Shown: positions 33,122-43,204 of the stretch, in pieces
Position numbering within the stretch: the first letter of the stretch is position 1
How the letters are laid out: the number at the start of each line of letters is the position of its first letter
DNA from: Aldrovandia affinis
Lineage: Eukaryota > Chordata > Actinopteri > Notacanthiformes > Halosauridae
Reading direction: 5' to 3'
DNA length: 64,000 nucleotides
Assembly: GCA_029706075.1 (NCBI GenBank)
Contig: JAINUG010000175.1
Location: 806,001 to 870,000 of the forward strand
Made by a program: the position numbers and the translations under genes
The notes under the pieces: model-generated
What the model saw: the letters and a program-made list of their open reading frames with translations, nothing else
Database searches by the model: none
Told to the model about the DNA's origin: nothing

Positions 33122-33213
33122 CTGTCAGGCATGGTGGCCCGTGTCTGTAATCCAAGCTTCTGGGAGGCGGGGTCTGTGTGGAGTTTATGTTGAGTTCTGT
33201 GTGCGCTTGTCGA
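33122..33213 (+). ncRNA. 7SL (SRP) RNA-like fragment, 5' Alu-domain part
   Basis: From 33122 the sequence follows the 5' end of vertebrate 7SL RNA. GTCAGGCATGGTGGCCCGTG matches GCCGGGCGCGGTGGCGCGTG, then TCTGTAATCCAAGCTTCTGG and GAGGC match CCTGTAGTCCCAGCTACTCGG and GAGGC. Farther on, GAGTTCTG, GTGCGCT and TTGTCGA (33192-33213) match in order the 7SL words GAGTTCTG, GTGCGCT and ATGCCGA, with a short gap. Identity is about three in four over the first ~53 bases (my count from memory of 7SL). It starts at the 7SL 5' end, as a retroposed pol III transcript would. It is too short and divergent to be a working SRP RNA. It could be a 7SL pseudogene or the head of an undescribed 7SL-type retroposon. 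Confidence 0.62.
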
Positions 33214-33922
33214 AAGTGACTGAGTAGAGTGCTTCCTGTGTGTGGGAAAGAGGGAGAGAGGGCGCACTAAGAGTGTTCGCCCTGAAAGAGGGTCCGTCTC
33301 TCGCCCTCAGTGTGATTGGGAGAGAGAGAGGGTGCTCTAAAATAGAGTCCGCCTCTCGCCCTCGGTGTGATTGGAGAACTCGCACTCGGGCAGTGGAGAG
33401 TGTTTCTGGACAACGGCCAGAGCACATGATCACTTACTGCAGCTGGAGTTGTTGACAAGTTAGTCTGTCTACGACCCCAACTGGCCACGCCCCCAGCTTG
33501 GACTGCTTTTTAAGGGCCTGCACTTCAGAGGGAGAGAGATTGAAGAAGCTTTCTTTTGTGTGCCGATTTTGAGAAAAGCATTTTGTGTATGACGACGTTC
33601 TTTTGCAAGAGCCAAAGAGTAAGCACGGAGTAGGTTAGCTAGTTTCCCGGAAGTATTCACTCTTGTTTTGCCTCAGTAGTTAGGATAGAATTCATTCTTT
33701 TGAGATTAGGTTAGCTAGCTGTTTTGTTTTGTGATATTTTTTATTCTTCCGTCTTGTAAGTATGTCTCTTTGTTTGTTCATCTTTGTCAAATAAATCCTG
33801 TGTATTTTTATATCCGTCTGACTGGTGGTATTTTGCTGTCGTGTCCCATTTCGGTTCACGGGAGTGCGTGTGGTTTTTGCGGGTCATATCACAGGTTATT
33901 CAACTTGCCTGTGCCCTCTGAA
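33214..33922 (+). mobile_element. LTR-like unit (possible solo LTR or composite retroposon)
   Basis: Features in order: a ~60-bp tandem duplication (33251-33374), a TATA-like GCTTTTTAAGGGCC at about 33508, a polyadenylation-type AAATAAATCCTG at about 33790, and a 3' end GGTTATTCAACTTGCCT at about 33895-33911. The unit at 42650-43200 has the same order and nearly the same 3' end. I infer the U3-R-U5 layout of a long terminal repeat, but see no internal retroviral or retrotransposon coding region and no clear target duplication. It may include the 7SL-like fragment. The family and age cannot be told from one copy. Confidence 0.3.
33251..33374. repeat. Tandem duplication, ~55-70-bp unit
   Basis: GAGAGAGGGCGCACTAAGAG then GGTCCGTCTCTCGCCCTCAG TGTGATTGG is followed by GAGAGAGGGTGCTCTAAAAT then AGTCCGCCTCTCGCCCTCGG TGTGATTGG. 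Confidence 0.88.
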
Positions 33923-36760
33923 AAGGTCCTTGAGTGTCCCCCTCCCCACACACTACTGTGTGTGCATGTACATGTGCATGTCACACATGCTGCATGTATA
34001 AAGCTCTGTTTCTGCCCCACTCTGGGACCCATCTGACCTTTCACCCCAGACTGTAATGGGGGGTGGAATACACCATGTTTCCAGGTGCGGAGGATTTTTT
34101 ACGGTGAGTTTCACCTACTGAATGTTATTGCAGGGTCTGTGTGCTTCACTTTCTACAACAAACTGTCACTTATTGTGCTTTAGTATAACATGCCAAACAC
34201 TTCCTAATCCCTCATGTTCATCGCAATGTAATTATGGAGTTTTTTTACATGCATTTTGAACAGTCATCTGAAATGCTGGAGCTCCAGTTTACTGAAACAG
34301 ATTTAAAAAGGGAGATTGGCATGGACACCCTGAAACAGTTCAGAGACGGCGCTGTGCATATCCACTGATCTATATATTTTATGGATGCTGTAATCTCATC
34401 TTTTGTGTCCAGTTTCAGCCCATCCTGATGACATAAAGACCAGCTGATCTGCACAGTTCCTGGCGGCCATTATTTTGTTATAAACCCTTTGACTTCATGA
34501 AAAACAATTACTAATTTACATTGATTAACATTTATACATATAGGTAGTGTAATATTGCATGGAAATGGTTTTACAGGGTTGTTAAGGTACAGAACATATT
34601 AACAGCTTCCATATTGTTTGTGTTTATATGCTCCAGGAAATTATCCCATGTGCAGACTAAAAAATTTTTATAAATATTTCTCCTTTTAGTTATAGAATGG
34701 TATGTTTCAGAATTTGTTGATTCAGGTAGTGAAAACAATTTGTTCAAATGTGAAATCTTGACGTTGTGATGACCCATCGATTAAATGCTTGATCGAGACT
34801 GCATTAACCTTGGTTTTATTTACAATTCCTTGACAACTATGATAGCTTTCCTCTCTCTGATTCTGCAGTCCTTGCCTGCTTATATTTGCTGCCAGATAAC
34901 AAGCACAGGCCTCCTCGGACTGACAGCGGCCTTTGGCCAGGAGGACAGCTGCCACATATGAGAGTCATTGGAGCTCAGAATTGGCTCGGCATTCTCTTAG
35001 ATATGAAAAAAAATCACAAACAATAATCCGCTTCGGCGATGAAAGATGTTTATTGTTCCAAGCCCTGGTAATCAATGTTTGGAAACTGGACCTAGCTCTG
35101 TGGTGGTGCTGTCGGCAGAGCGCAGGACGGCTGGCGTAGGGGCCGCATTGATTCTTTGGGCCTGAAAGCTGTGGGGTCTGGAAGCCATTAGATATTCAGA
35201 TGGCTAATGACGTAAGATGAATGTAGGCCTGTCTACAGGGGACTGCTAATGAATATTCCAGCACATTCCTTCTGTGACACACAACTACTACAGACGCTGC
35301 AGCATCAAGGGAAGGGTGGAGAATGCGGGCCAGCAGCTCCCCACTCCCTCGCAACTTCACACAGAACAAACATGGCTATGGTCAAACTCATAAAATGGTG
35401 CTTTTACAGGCTAGCAAGTGGTTGTTTTGATGATTATCTTTATTTTGTTTGATCACTGTTTGTCAGGTGATGGCTTTGTGGAATACTGGTGGAATGGAAC
35501 TTTCAGATGCTGCTGTTTTTAACTAAAATTATAACACCAAATAAAGTAAGACCTGAACAAAGAGAGAGTGAGAGACACCGATGCATGCAGCCTGAGTGAG
35601 AGTCCCCCTGAGAGTGCTGTGCTTCGTACCACGTTTGCTTATTTGTTTTGTGTATTTTCTCAAGCCCACAGACACACGCGCTCAGGGCTATTTCCCTTAG
35701 TATGGCAGGTACGTTAGGGTTTATGACCCAGGGAAACAGTACACACACAAAGAAATATCTTAGAAAATCGAGAAACATGAGCAAACAGCATTTTTATTTC
35801 ACAAATCATAAAATTGGACAATGAACGATGTCTGACGAAGGGTCTCTTAATTTCCAACCCACAAATTGAAGCATTACAGATGGCCTCTGTGAGTCTAGTG
35901 TCTCAAAACAGCTTTAGATTCAGCCCATGAAATAATCGGAGAAAAAAAATTAAGCCAAACGATCAATCATTGCATTTAAAGGTCAGAGCTCACGCACGAA
36001 TCGTCTCCCTGCGAATTACACTGCGGCTGGGCTGCAACGCGACGCCCTGGCCAACGAGAACCACAGAATAAGAAACGCTGCTCCAGATTTAGCCAATGGA
36101 GATATTATAGCACAACCCACGCGCCATGAACGCTTTTTCATGATAGTAAATATTATTCATTTTCTAATTTATGGCACAATTCAACAGTGGGGACCATATT
36201 CACAAAAATATTTTCATAATTCCTGAACTGAAAACAACAGGCCTTGCAGGCCCTTCATGCCTCAACTGCATGTCCTATAACAAGAGGAAGCCCTTGAACA
36301 GAGACTGCATGTCTGCTTGAAGTAAAAGACACTGTGTTGGGTGATAAGTATGGTGAGGGAGGCCAGCAGCGGGACAGGCCCTACCGCAGACTGCAGGCCT
36401 GAAAACCAGCAGCCAGTCATGGAACTGACTGCCTTTCTTGGCACGTCACAGAACAGAGACACCGGATCCCATTAAAACACCCTGAGCCAATGGTAAAGAA
36501 AGCAATTTAGCATCCAGACCATAATGCTATGAATTATGAAAGAGCTGGACTGCTGTATGCTTCACTGACACAAGCCAGGTCTTTGCACGCATGTACAGCT
36601 CAACATTAACGGTGGTAAGCAGTGTTTGGACATTGCGGATGGCGAGGGACATGTGTGATTACAGATCTCAGATCTCAGATACAATTTTAGCTGCAAGGAT
36701 ACATGTGTGAGAGGATAAAATACAGATACTCAGCTCTGTATTCTTATCACTTACGTTTCT
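33923..36760. other. Unassigned sequence
   Basis: No gene or repeat family is recognised over 2.8 kb. No open frame here has a familiar motif. The parts at 34560-34800 and 35780-36240 are AT-rich and look single-copy. Confidence 0.4.
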
Positions 36761-36761
36761 G

Positions 36762-36888
36762 GGCCCCTGTGAGGTGCAACCGGTAAAAGGCACTTGCCCA
36801 GAGTGCAGGTTGACAACTGCAGCCGGGGTTCGATCCTCGCCTGCACCAGTCCGACTCTGGCTAGGAGTCCCACTCAGGGGTGGCAATA
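36762..36888 (+). repeat. tRNA-derived SINE, 5' part of a split copy
   Basis: A tRNA-like head with B box GGGGTTCGATCC (36825-36836) is followed by CCAGTCCGACTCTGGCTAGG and AGTCCCACTCAGGGGTGGCA. The latter matches the SINE at 54160-54524 read in its own direction (CAGAGTCGGCTCTGGCCGGG, AGTGCCACTGGGGGCAGC). Homology stops near 36888; the remaining 3' part lies at 37950-38205. Confidence 0.75.
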
Positions 36889-37949
36889 GGGTATATGTCG
36901 AGCATCACGTGACCAAACCAGAAGACGTGCTTACTCACTTCCGCCAGTCAACAAGGTCAATGTGATAATTAAATAAAAACAATAGCACGGGTTGTTAATA
37001 CTGTACCTTATAGTGATTTATTTTATTTTGAGAGACCTGATGAATAACATATTATTATGCCACTAGATAATCAATGATTTACAAGAAACTATAATACCGT
37101 TACCCCAATAACCTTGCCTATACTCGTTTTTCAGCTGAAATGTATTAGACCGAACCAACAACACTGAACTTGAACAGCTGTTATTTTGGACTGATGCCTT
37201 TATCAAACTTCTCAAAATGGGAATGCTGGTATAAGTCGTGCCTTTTAAATCATGACGATTAGATAGCCAAGAGGGTCCTGATCGTATTGCCAGATTAGCC
37301 TTTATACCTTGAGAAGTTTGACATAGCGTTACCATCCTTGAACTGGAACTGATGGTGAACGCGAACAGATCAACCTTATGCTAACCATCCCTACTCTCAG
37401 GCTGTGAGACTTCTCGCTCTTTCGCATAGACCTGTGACAGGCTGCCCTGATGCGAACATCGGCAGTCATCCTGTCTCTGTTTGACACTGGTGAAAAATGA
37501 GGAAGACAACATAAAGATCTACATAGGTAACTGTTATTGAGCAACCGACCAGCTAATGCTAACGCTAGGTAATAGACAGCAGGCACAGGTACTTTAAAAA
37601 TGTCATTAGTACTAGCTAGCTAACACTAGGTAATAGACAGCAGGCACAGGTACTTAAAAATGTCGTTAGTACTAGCTAGCTAAAGCTAAGTATTAGACAG
37701 CAGGCACAGGTACTTTAAAAAAATGTTGTTAGTATTAGCTAGCTAACGCTAAAGCTAGGTAATAGACAGCAGGCACAGGTACTTACATTTTTTTTCCGTT
37801 AGTACCCTCATAGTCATGGATATAGGAGGAAGCGTATAGCTTAAACCCCTTGTCCTGTAAATATCTTGTATAGAACAACGCCATTATCTCATCTACCGGA
37901 AATGGCCAGTCACGTTTAGCAAAACACGGAAGTCCGTTGCGCATAACCC
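36889..37949. mobile_element. ~1.06-kb insert splitting a SINE, possible DNA transposon
   Basis: It lies between the two halves of one SINE. Its ends are weakly inverted: GGGTATATGTCGAGC at the left and, inverted at the right, GGGTTATGCGCAACG. It contains the four-unit tandem array at 37558-37806. Minus-strand frames of 85-90 codons (37063-37335, 37329-37586) show no transposase motif known to me. A non-autonomous DNA transposon is the simplest reading, but the target duplication is unclear. Confidence 0.5.
37558..37806. repeat. Minisatellite, four ~60-69-bp units
   Basis: The block AATAGACAGCAGGCACAGGT followed by ACTTTAAAAATGTCATTAGT and ACTAGCTAGCTAA recurs four times, beginning near 37571, 37632, 37692 and 37761. 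The A run varies in length and the last unit has a T run instead. Confidence 0.93.
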
Positions 37950-38205
37950 CCATTGGCTGCCCGCCCCAGGGGAAGGGGGGAGGAAAGCCGGCATGAGTTC
38001 ACCACATGCAGAGAAAAACGTGAATCTGAATCAAAGGAGACAGCTAGACAAGTTCCGTCTCGAATGAGGTGATTCATTCGCCTTTGTCACTGCCGGTGAT
38101 GCAACAGGTTGTGAGAGAGAGAGGGAAATTGAATTAATAGAGGGTATAATTGGCCACCAAATTTGGAGAAAAACTGGGAAAATCTGATAAAAATGTAAAA
38201 CAAAA
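37950..38205 (+). repeat. tRNA-derived SINE, 3' part of a split copy
   Basis: CATTGGCTGCCCGCCCCAGG, TCCGTCTCGAATGAGGTGA, TTCGCCTTTGTCACTGCCGG and CCAAATTTGGAGAAAAACTG follow the same order as the minus-strand SINE at 54160-54524 (ATTGGCTGTCCGCCCCAGAG, GCCGTCTCAGAGGAGATG, TTCGCCTTTGCCACTACCGG, TAAATTGGGAGAAAATGGG). It continues the head at 36762-36888. Confidence 0.75.
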
Positions 38206-40165
38206 ACAAAATAAAAAACTTTCCTTCCGATTGCAATCTGAAATATTTACATTTTACGCATCTTGAAGGGGCGTAAATCTAGATTTAGATTTCTAGGGTC
38301 TAGAAACATTGACAACTCCATTGAAGGTCAAGGCAATCTGAAATGGCCACCTTCCACGTCCCCACAGGACGAACCTGGCACAGGTGGAAGGATGACAGCC
38401 ATGGCCTTTGGTGGTTGTGCTGTAGGTGACACGTGTTCCAGTGACAGGAAGTCCCGGAATGAGAGGACACAAGGGGCGTGTGCTTCCTGCCATCAGTGTG
38501 GGACATCAGTCACAGGGAGGGGGGACATCATGCTGGAAGATAAAAGCAGATAAACGAGTCCGAATGGCAGGAAGAAGAGCTCAACAGCGGGGAGCATGGG
38601 AAGCTGAGGCTGGAACATGACGAGTAAAAAGTGGAACTGAAAAACTGCTGACAGACGGGAGGTCATCTCCGGGACGGGCATACTCTCTGTTTATGCAACG
38701 TCAATGGAAAACTGACCAGGACCAGAGAAGTGGAACACCATTCTGTTGTTCTGAAGGATGCCAATTTCTCTTTTCAAGGTTTGCATGCAATAAAATGTTA
38801 TCCACTTCTGTCTCATTTAATTGCTAAAATATGGTTCTGGGGTACCACCATCCTTAATAATGATATTTCATTGCAGAGTTAAGGGACCTATGATTATCAT
38901 TATTTATGAAAACATTTTGAGCATGTACATTGTACACACTGACTTAACTAAACAATGGCTACAGTCTGGACACAGTTCTCAAATTGTGTTCTCAAACATG
39001 GCAGTACATAGATGCATTGTGAAAGGCCCTCAACTGATTAGATTATCTCACAGGGCTTACAAAACGTGGTGTTAGCAGAATGGGCACTTGTTCTTCCACA
39101 GTCCACCAAATCCCTGCTTTTTTGCAGGTATTGCTTTACAGCATGGGAAAATGTATGGAACCTCACCGATGAGTTTCAGGATTAAAGAATATGATCCGTC
39201 CACACAGCCTACTGGTAACAACTGGAAAAACTAACACAGCACAATCTTTACTGGCGTTCAATTATGATAGTTATTCATCAGATTATCATACAGATGCATT
39301 TATTATTTGGTTCCTTCTCTGTGATGAAACATCCATCCCTTCCCATTGAGGGAAGTTTATTATGATTCAAACATAGGACTGAGGAGGAAATGTCATCCCA
39401 AACTCAAGTGCAGGATGTGCATCAAACTATGAGACAAAAACATCAGCATGCATGTCATAATGTGGGCGTATTGCCTGTTCTAACATGCAATATTGACCGC
39501 AAGCCTTTGTAAATATCAGCAGATCTGCGTGTGAAAGGAGTCCGTTGGGACACGAGCGGTATGCGAGGGGTCCGCTCACCCTGTGAGAGGTGAAGCGCTT
39601 CCATAGATGACCTGCCCTGCCTGCTCTGACCTGCGCACACGGCCGAGGGAGAGAGGGTTGAGTGCGGGCACGGCGTCGGGTTAGGGGGTCGTCTCCACAC
39701 GCACCTCCTCTCTGGTCTCCCAGGTTGTAACTTAAAGGCCGGTGCAGATGCAGTCGAGGATGCAGTCACCGGTCGGACGCAAATGCCAAACGGAATCCGT
39801 GGCAGATGTTTTTTTGCGAGGCACAAGCCGAACCCTCCTTTGGGGCGGGCTCTGGGACTTCCTCTGCTATCGTCCCCTGCGGCATCATTGTTATGTGGGG
39901 CCTGGCAACTGGGTTGAACAAACAGCAGCTCTACCGCCCCTTCCCCCAGGGTTACTGCTGTGCTGAGCGCAGGTGGCGGTACTTACGGCCAGGGGACCGG
40001 GGGGGTGTGTGTTCACATTTATCTTGTCACCTGGGGCACAACCCTCTTATTTTTAACGCATTCCACTTTAGGGTTAACGCAGACAAATAACAAGTGGCTC
40101 AGTGAGGAGTGCAGACTGGGCCCTATAGAGTGGTTCAGTCAGTAAAGGCTGTCTGGCTGGGCCCT
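38206..40165. other. Unassigned sequence
   Basis: No gene or known repeat recognised. Overlapping frames at 38263-38680 and 39455-40145 have no familiar domain. Near 40119-40167 the phrase TGGGCCCTATAGAGTGG / TGGGCCCTATACATGAG is partly duplicated, next to the LINE 3' end. Confidence 0.4.
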
Positions 40166-40199
40166 ATACATGAGATGCGATGAGATAATACTTTATTGT

Positions 40200-41133
40200 C
40201 TGCTAACATAGAAAATAGTTTTGCATCCAAACAGCTTCCCAAACACCACCATATTACATATACACAAACCATAACAACAGAAAACATCAGTACATATTAT
40301 TACACTTCCTTCCCTAGTTATTGCACATAGCCTGCACTAGTGCCGATTCAGCATTTTAATATAATACGGAACAAAATAGTTTTTAAATGTGTTTTTCTTT
40401 GCATTGGGGAGCCTAAAGCACCTTCCCAAGGGCATAAGTTGGTACTCGCTATTTAAAACATGGCAAGGGTCCGATTAAATCTTGTTTGCCTGTCTCAACA
40501 TGCTATTGTTGTAAGATTTTTGGAAGGTCTGCTCAAGTGGTTGTCCAAAAATCTTGGAGCAGATCCTGGGCAGCCTGGAAATGTTTGATTTTAGCTGCAC
40601 TGAAATACTGTTATACCAGACAGTCATACCATACTGCATCACACTCTGAATGGATGAACAGAAAAATAAATACAGAATTTCCCTGCTTACTCCAAAGGAC
40701 CTTAGCTCATGTAGGAAATAAATCCTTTGTTGTACTTTGTTACAGACACGGTCTACATGTACCTTCTATGACAAGGATTCATCTATATATATGTTCAAGT
40801 ATTTGTAGGATGTAACCTGCTTTAAGACCTCATTGTGAATCCTAACTGGATGGGCTGTAATAGCATTCTGGGGGCCAATAATCATCTCCTCTGATTTTTG
40901 GTGTTTAAAATCATGTGGCTATGATCACACCACTCCACGAGACCACTGACAGTGTCTTGGTGGAGATTGGGGTCATCAGTGTCACAAAACAGGGAAAATA
41001 AGGTGGAGTCATCTGAAAATTTGATGATTTGATGATTTGGTATAGTTGTGCAACAGTCATTTGTATAGAGCATAAATAGCACTATAGAGTGGTAAAGACT
41101 GTTGGTAAAGACTGTTGGTAAAGAGAGATACAT
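40200..41133 (-). pseudogene. LINE reverse transcriptase, C-terminal half, frameshifted
   Basis: Minus-strand frame 41133-40882 gives IVLFMLYTNDCCTTIPNHQI, IKFSDDSTLFSLF and LVEWCDHSHMILNTKNQ. FSDD is the palm catalytic motif (usually FADD), and the rest is the region after it. Downstream in other frames: IHNEVLKQVTSYKYL, CNKVQQRIYFLHELRSFGVS, IQSVMQYGMTVWYNSISVQL, ISRLPRICSKIFGQP and DPCHVLNSEYQLMPLGRCFR. These are in the right order for the thumb and C-terminal part of jockey-type LINE proteins. Several frame changes and stops mean it is long dead. The N-terminal endonuclease and first palm motifs were never inserted. Confidence 0.82.
41097..41125. repeat. Short tandem repeat, 13-bp unit
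   Basis: ACTGTTGGTAAAG is repeated twice and partly a third time at the broken 5' edge of the LINE. Confidence 0.85.
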
Positions 41134-41135
41134 TT

Positions 41136-42470
41136 CTTGTCCAGTCAGTGTTCGCTCTTTCCAGTACTACTGTGTGGGCTACATTGTGGGAGTCATGGGC
41201 TTGCACAGTGAAGCATAGGAGAGCTCGCTAGGCACAATTAGCCTAACGGGGAGAAAAAATGGTAAACAAAATAAAACTGAAATCAAAATAACCTATACAA
41301 TAAGACTGAAAAAGTAGTCGAAAGGGAGGGACGGGACATTGTTGTGTCCTGTAGGTCCATAAGTGATTGATGACCATCGTGGCATGGTGACAGGTCAAAC
41401 TTAGTATAACGTGGTATAAAATGAAGCCGAGCCAGATTGGGAAAAATATCAGGCTTCCTGCCTCGCTTGGATATCTTCACACAACTGAAGAAATGGCTCA
41501 AGGCTGACCAAGTGTCGAGGTGCTTGTCTTCGCAACCGCCACACCGAGCTGATTTACGTAGGCCCCTTACATCAATCAGTGCAAACAAGCAGGAACCCGC
41601 AGGAAGGGGAACTCAAACAAGGAAGCCCAGAGCACTAAAACCATTTGTCCACTGTGAGGGTATGTGAGTGAGGCAGGGGGACGAGCTATTCTTACTAAAA
41701 TAGAGCTGTTAGAAACACAGCAGGGGGCTCATTTTTAGGAGTTTGATCTCGGTAAAGAGGTCTGAACTATGCCCCCCGGGGCCAAGAGAAACACAATGGA
41801 GAGGGCCCATTTGGCAGAAAGGATCAAAAGTGCTGGCACCTTTCTCTTTTACGACCTGGTGAGATGAGGCAGGCCCTTTCACTGGGCCAAATTAGCCTGA
41901 TGAATCTAACGGTGTTTACACAGTGGCTGTGACATCGGTTAAACACATCGCGGCTAAATGTCAACAGCAGCTCCGGAGGGTGACGGCTCAGGGTTTGACA
42001 CAGTTTGGGGCGCACATGCCGTTTGGCGTCAGTTGAGAGTGCTGAGTGAACCTGCTCTCCGTAGGTGTTTCACAATAAAATAAATTTCATGTTTCAGGGA
42101 CTTGAGTGGTAAGGGCTTGTGTTTGACATGAGCTAATAAACAGAATGAATGCTGTCTGATCTCACAATCCTCTTTCTCATCCTGAGAATAACTTACTCAG
42201 TTTGATACTGGCATCTATATGCAGTGAAATCAAATATAATAAAGTGAATAGAACTGCAGGAAAACGTAGATGCTGTTTAAAAAGCACATGCCGAGTTGAA
42301 TTTTGCATATTACAATTTCAAAGGGAGGATTTGTACTGACCTCCTTTCTGACCTACTCAAACCTTTTAAAAACACACACCTTTTTAAAAGTAATGTTAGA
42401 GAACTACAGGTGAATTTACGAAATGTAGTCCATTCCAAAACAGATTATTATAATATCATAACGCAGCAGA
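41136..42470. other. Unassigned sequence
   Basis: No gene or repeat family recognised. A 101-codon minus-strand frame (41283-41588) has no known motif. Confidence 0.4.
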
Positions 42471-42608
42471 CTATCATAATATCTCTGGCATGCTGAGTTT
42501 CTGTTTGTAGCCTTTGTCTGTCTGAGAATGTAAATTTTCTGCCGTATCATAATATCTCTGGCTCGTTTCTGTAGGCTTTGTCTGTCTGAGAATGTTCATT
42601 TTCTGCCG
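42471..42608. repeat. Tandem duplication, ~65-70-bp unit
   Basis: ATCATAATATCTCTGGC, TGTCTGTCTGAGAATGT and ATTTTCTGCCGT occur twice in the same order (first copy from 42473, second from 42546). The second copy is shorter by a few bases. Confidence 0.9.
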
Positions 42609-42640
42609 TGGCCACATTCACAAAAATTCCTCTATTTCAA

Positions 42641-42653
42641 TATATATATATAT
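42641..42653. repeat. Short TA tract
   Basis: Six TA units at the left edge of the LTR-like unit. Confidence 0.8.
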
Positions 42654-43204
42654 TGGCATCCCAAGGGGCAGGACGAGGAAATGGCCACCTGCCTCTTTAT
42701 ATCTTGGGAGCCACTGGAGAGGAAACTTCATTTCCCAGCAACCCGCAGTCCCACACCTGAATGAAGTCAAGCAATTAGGACTACGGACATCTGAAGACCA
42801 TTTGGAGGCCTATTTAAAGGACTAACTCTTGTCACACTGTAAAGAAGTGGATTGGTGGCTGTGGAAAGTGTGTTGGAAAGTGTGTTGGAAAGTGTGTTGG
42901 AAAGTGTGTTGGAAAGTGTGTTGGAAAGTGTGTTGGAAAGTGTGTTGGAAAGTATTGTTTGTTTGAATTGGATTTGAATTGGATTGTTTAAGGACCCCGC
43001 TTTGTGCACCGGCTTTTGGATTGGATTAAGGAACTGGATGGATTTGGACTAAGGATTAAAGATAATGATGGCGAGTAAGGATTGTGGACTTTGTCTTGGA
43101 TTCCCCCGAATACCCCGCCCTTTGTTTTTGTTTTTGTCAAGATTTGTTTAATAAAGTGTTCTGTTTGTAATAATGCCTCCTCTGGGTTATTTAACTTGCC
43201 TACA
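42654..43204 (+). mobile_element. LTR-like unit (possible solo LTR)
   Basis: In order: a start near TTGGCATCCCAAGGGGCAGG, a TATA-like CTATTTAAAGGAC at about 42812, a 12-bp minisatellite, a polyadenylation-type TAATAAAGTGTTCTG at about 43149, and a 3' end GGTTATTTAACTTGCCT at about 43186-43202. This end differs in one base from that of the unit ending near 33911. The layout suggests a solo long terminal repeat. No internal coding region is adjacent and I see no clear target duplication. The right edge meets a Tc1 remnant. Family and age are unknown. Confidence 0.33.
42864..42957. repeat. 12-bp minisatellite, about seven units
   Basis: GTGTGTTGGAAA repeated about seven times with almost no change, inside the LTR-like unit. 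The minus strand reads it as repeated SNTL. Confidence 0.95.

Larger units (their letters stand above)
40166..41135 (-). mobile_element. Jockey-like LINE, 5'-truncated (Rex1/Babar-type, tentative)
   Basis: On the minus strand the copy starts inside the reverse transcriptase and runs to a 3' end near GCAGACAATAAAGTATTATC, the AATAAA-bearing tail common to this fish LINE group. 5' truncation is the normal product of target-primed reverse transcription. The family name is tentative; the class is clear from the protein. Confidence 0.8.

Noticed and set aside
33122-33213. Contamination by a primate Alu
   Set aside because: The match is to 7SL generally, at about three in four, and the flanks are not Alu; no A-rich linker or second arm follows.
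41283-41588. 101-codon minus frame as a possible exon
   Set aside because: No recognisable domain or splice context.
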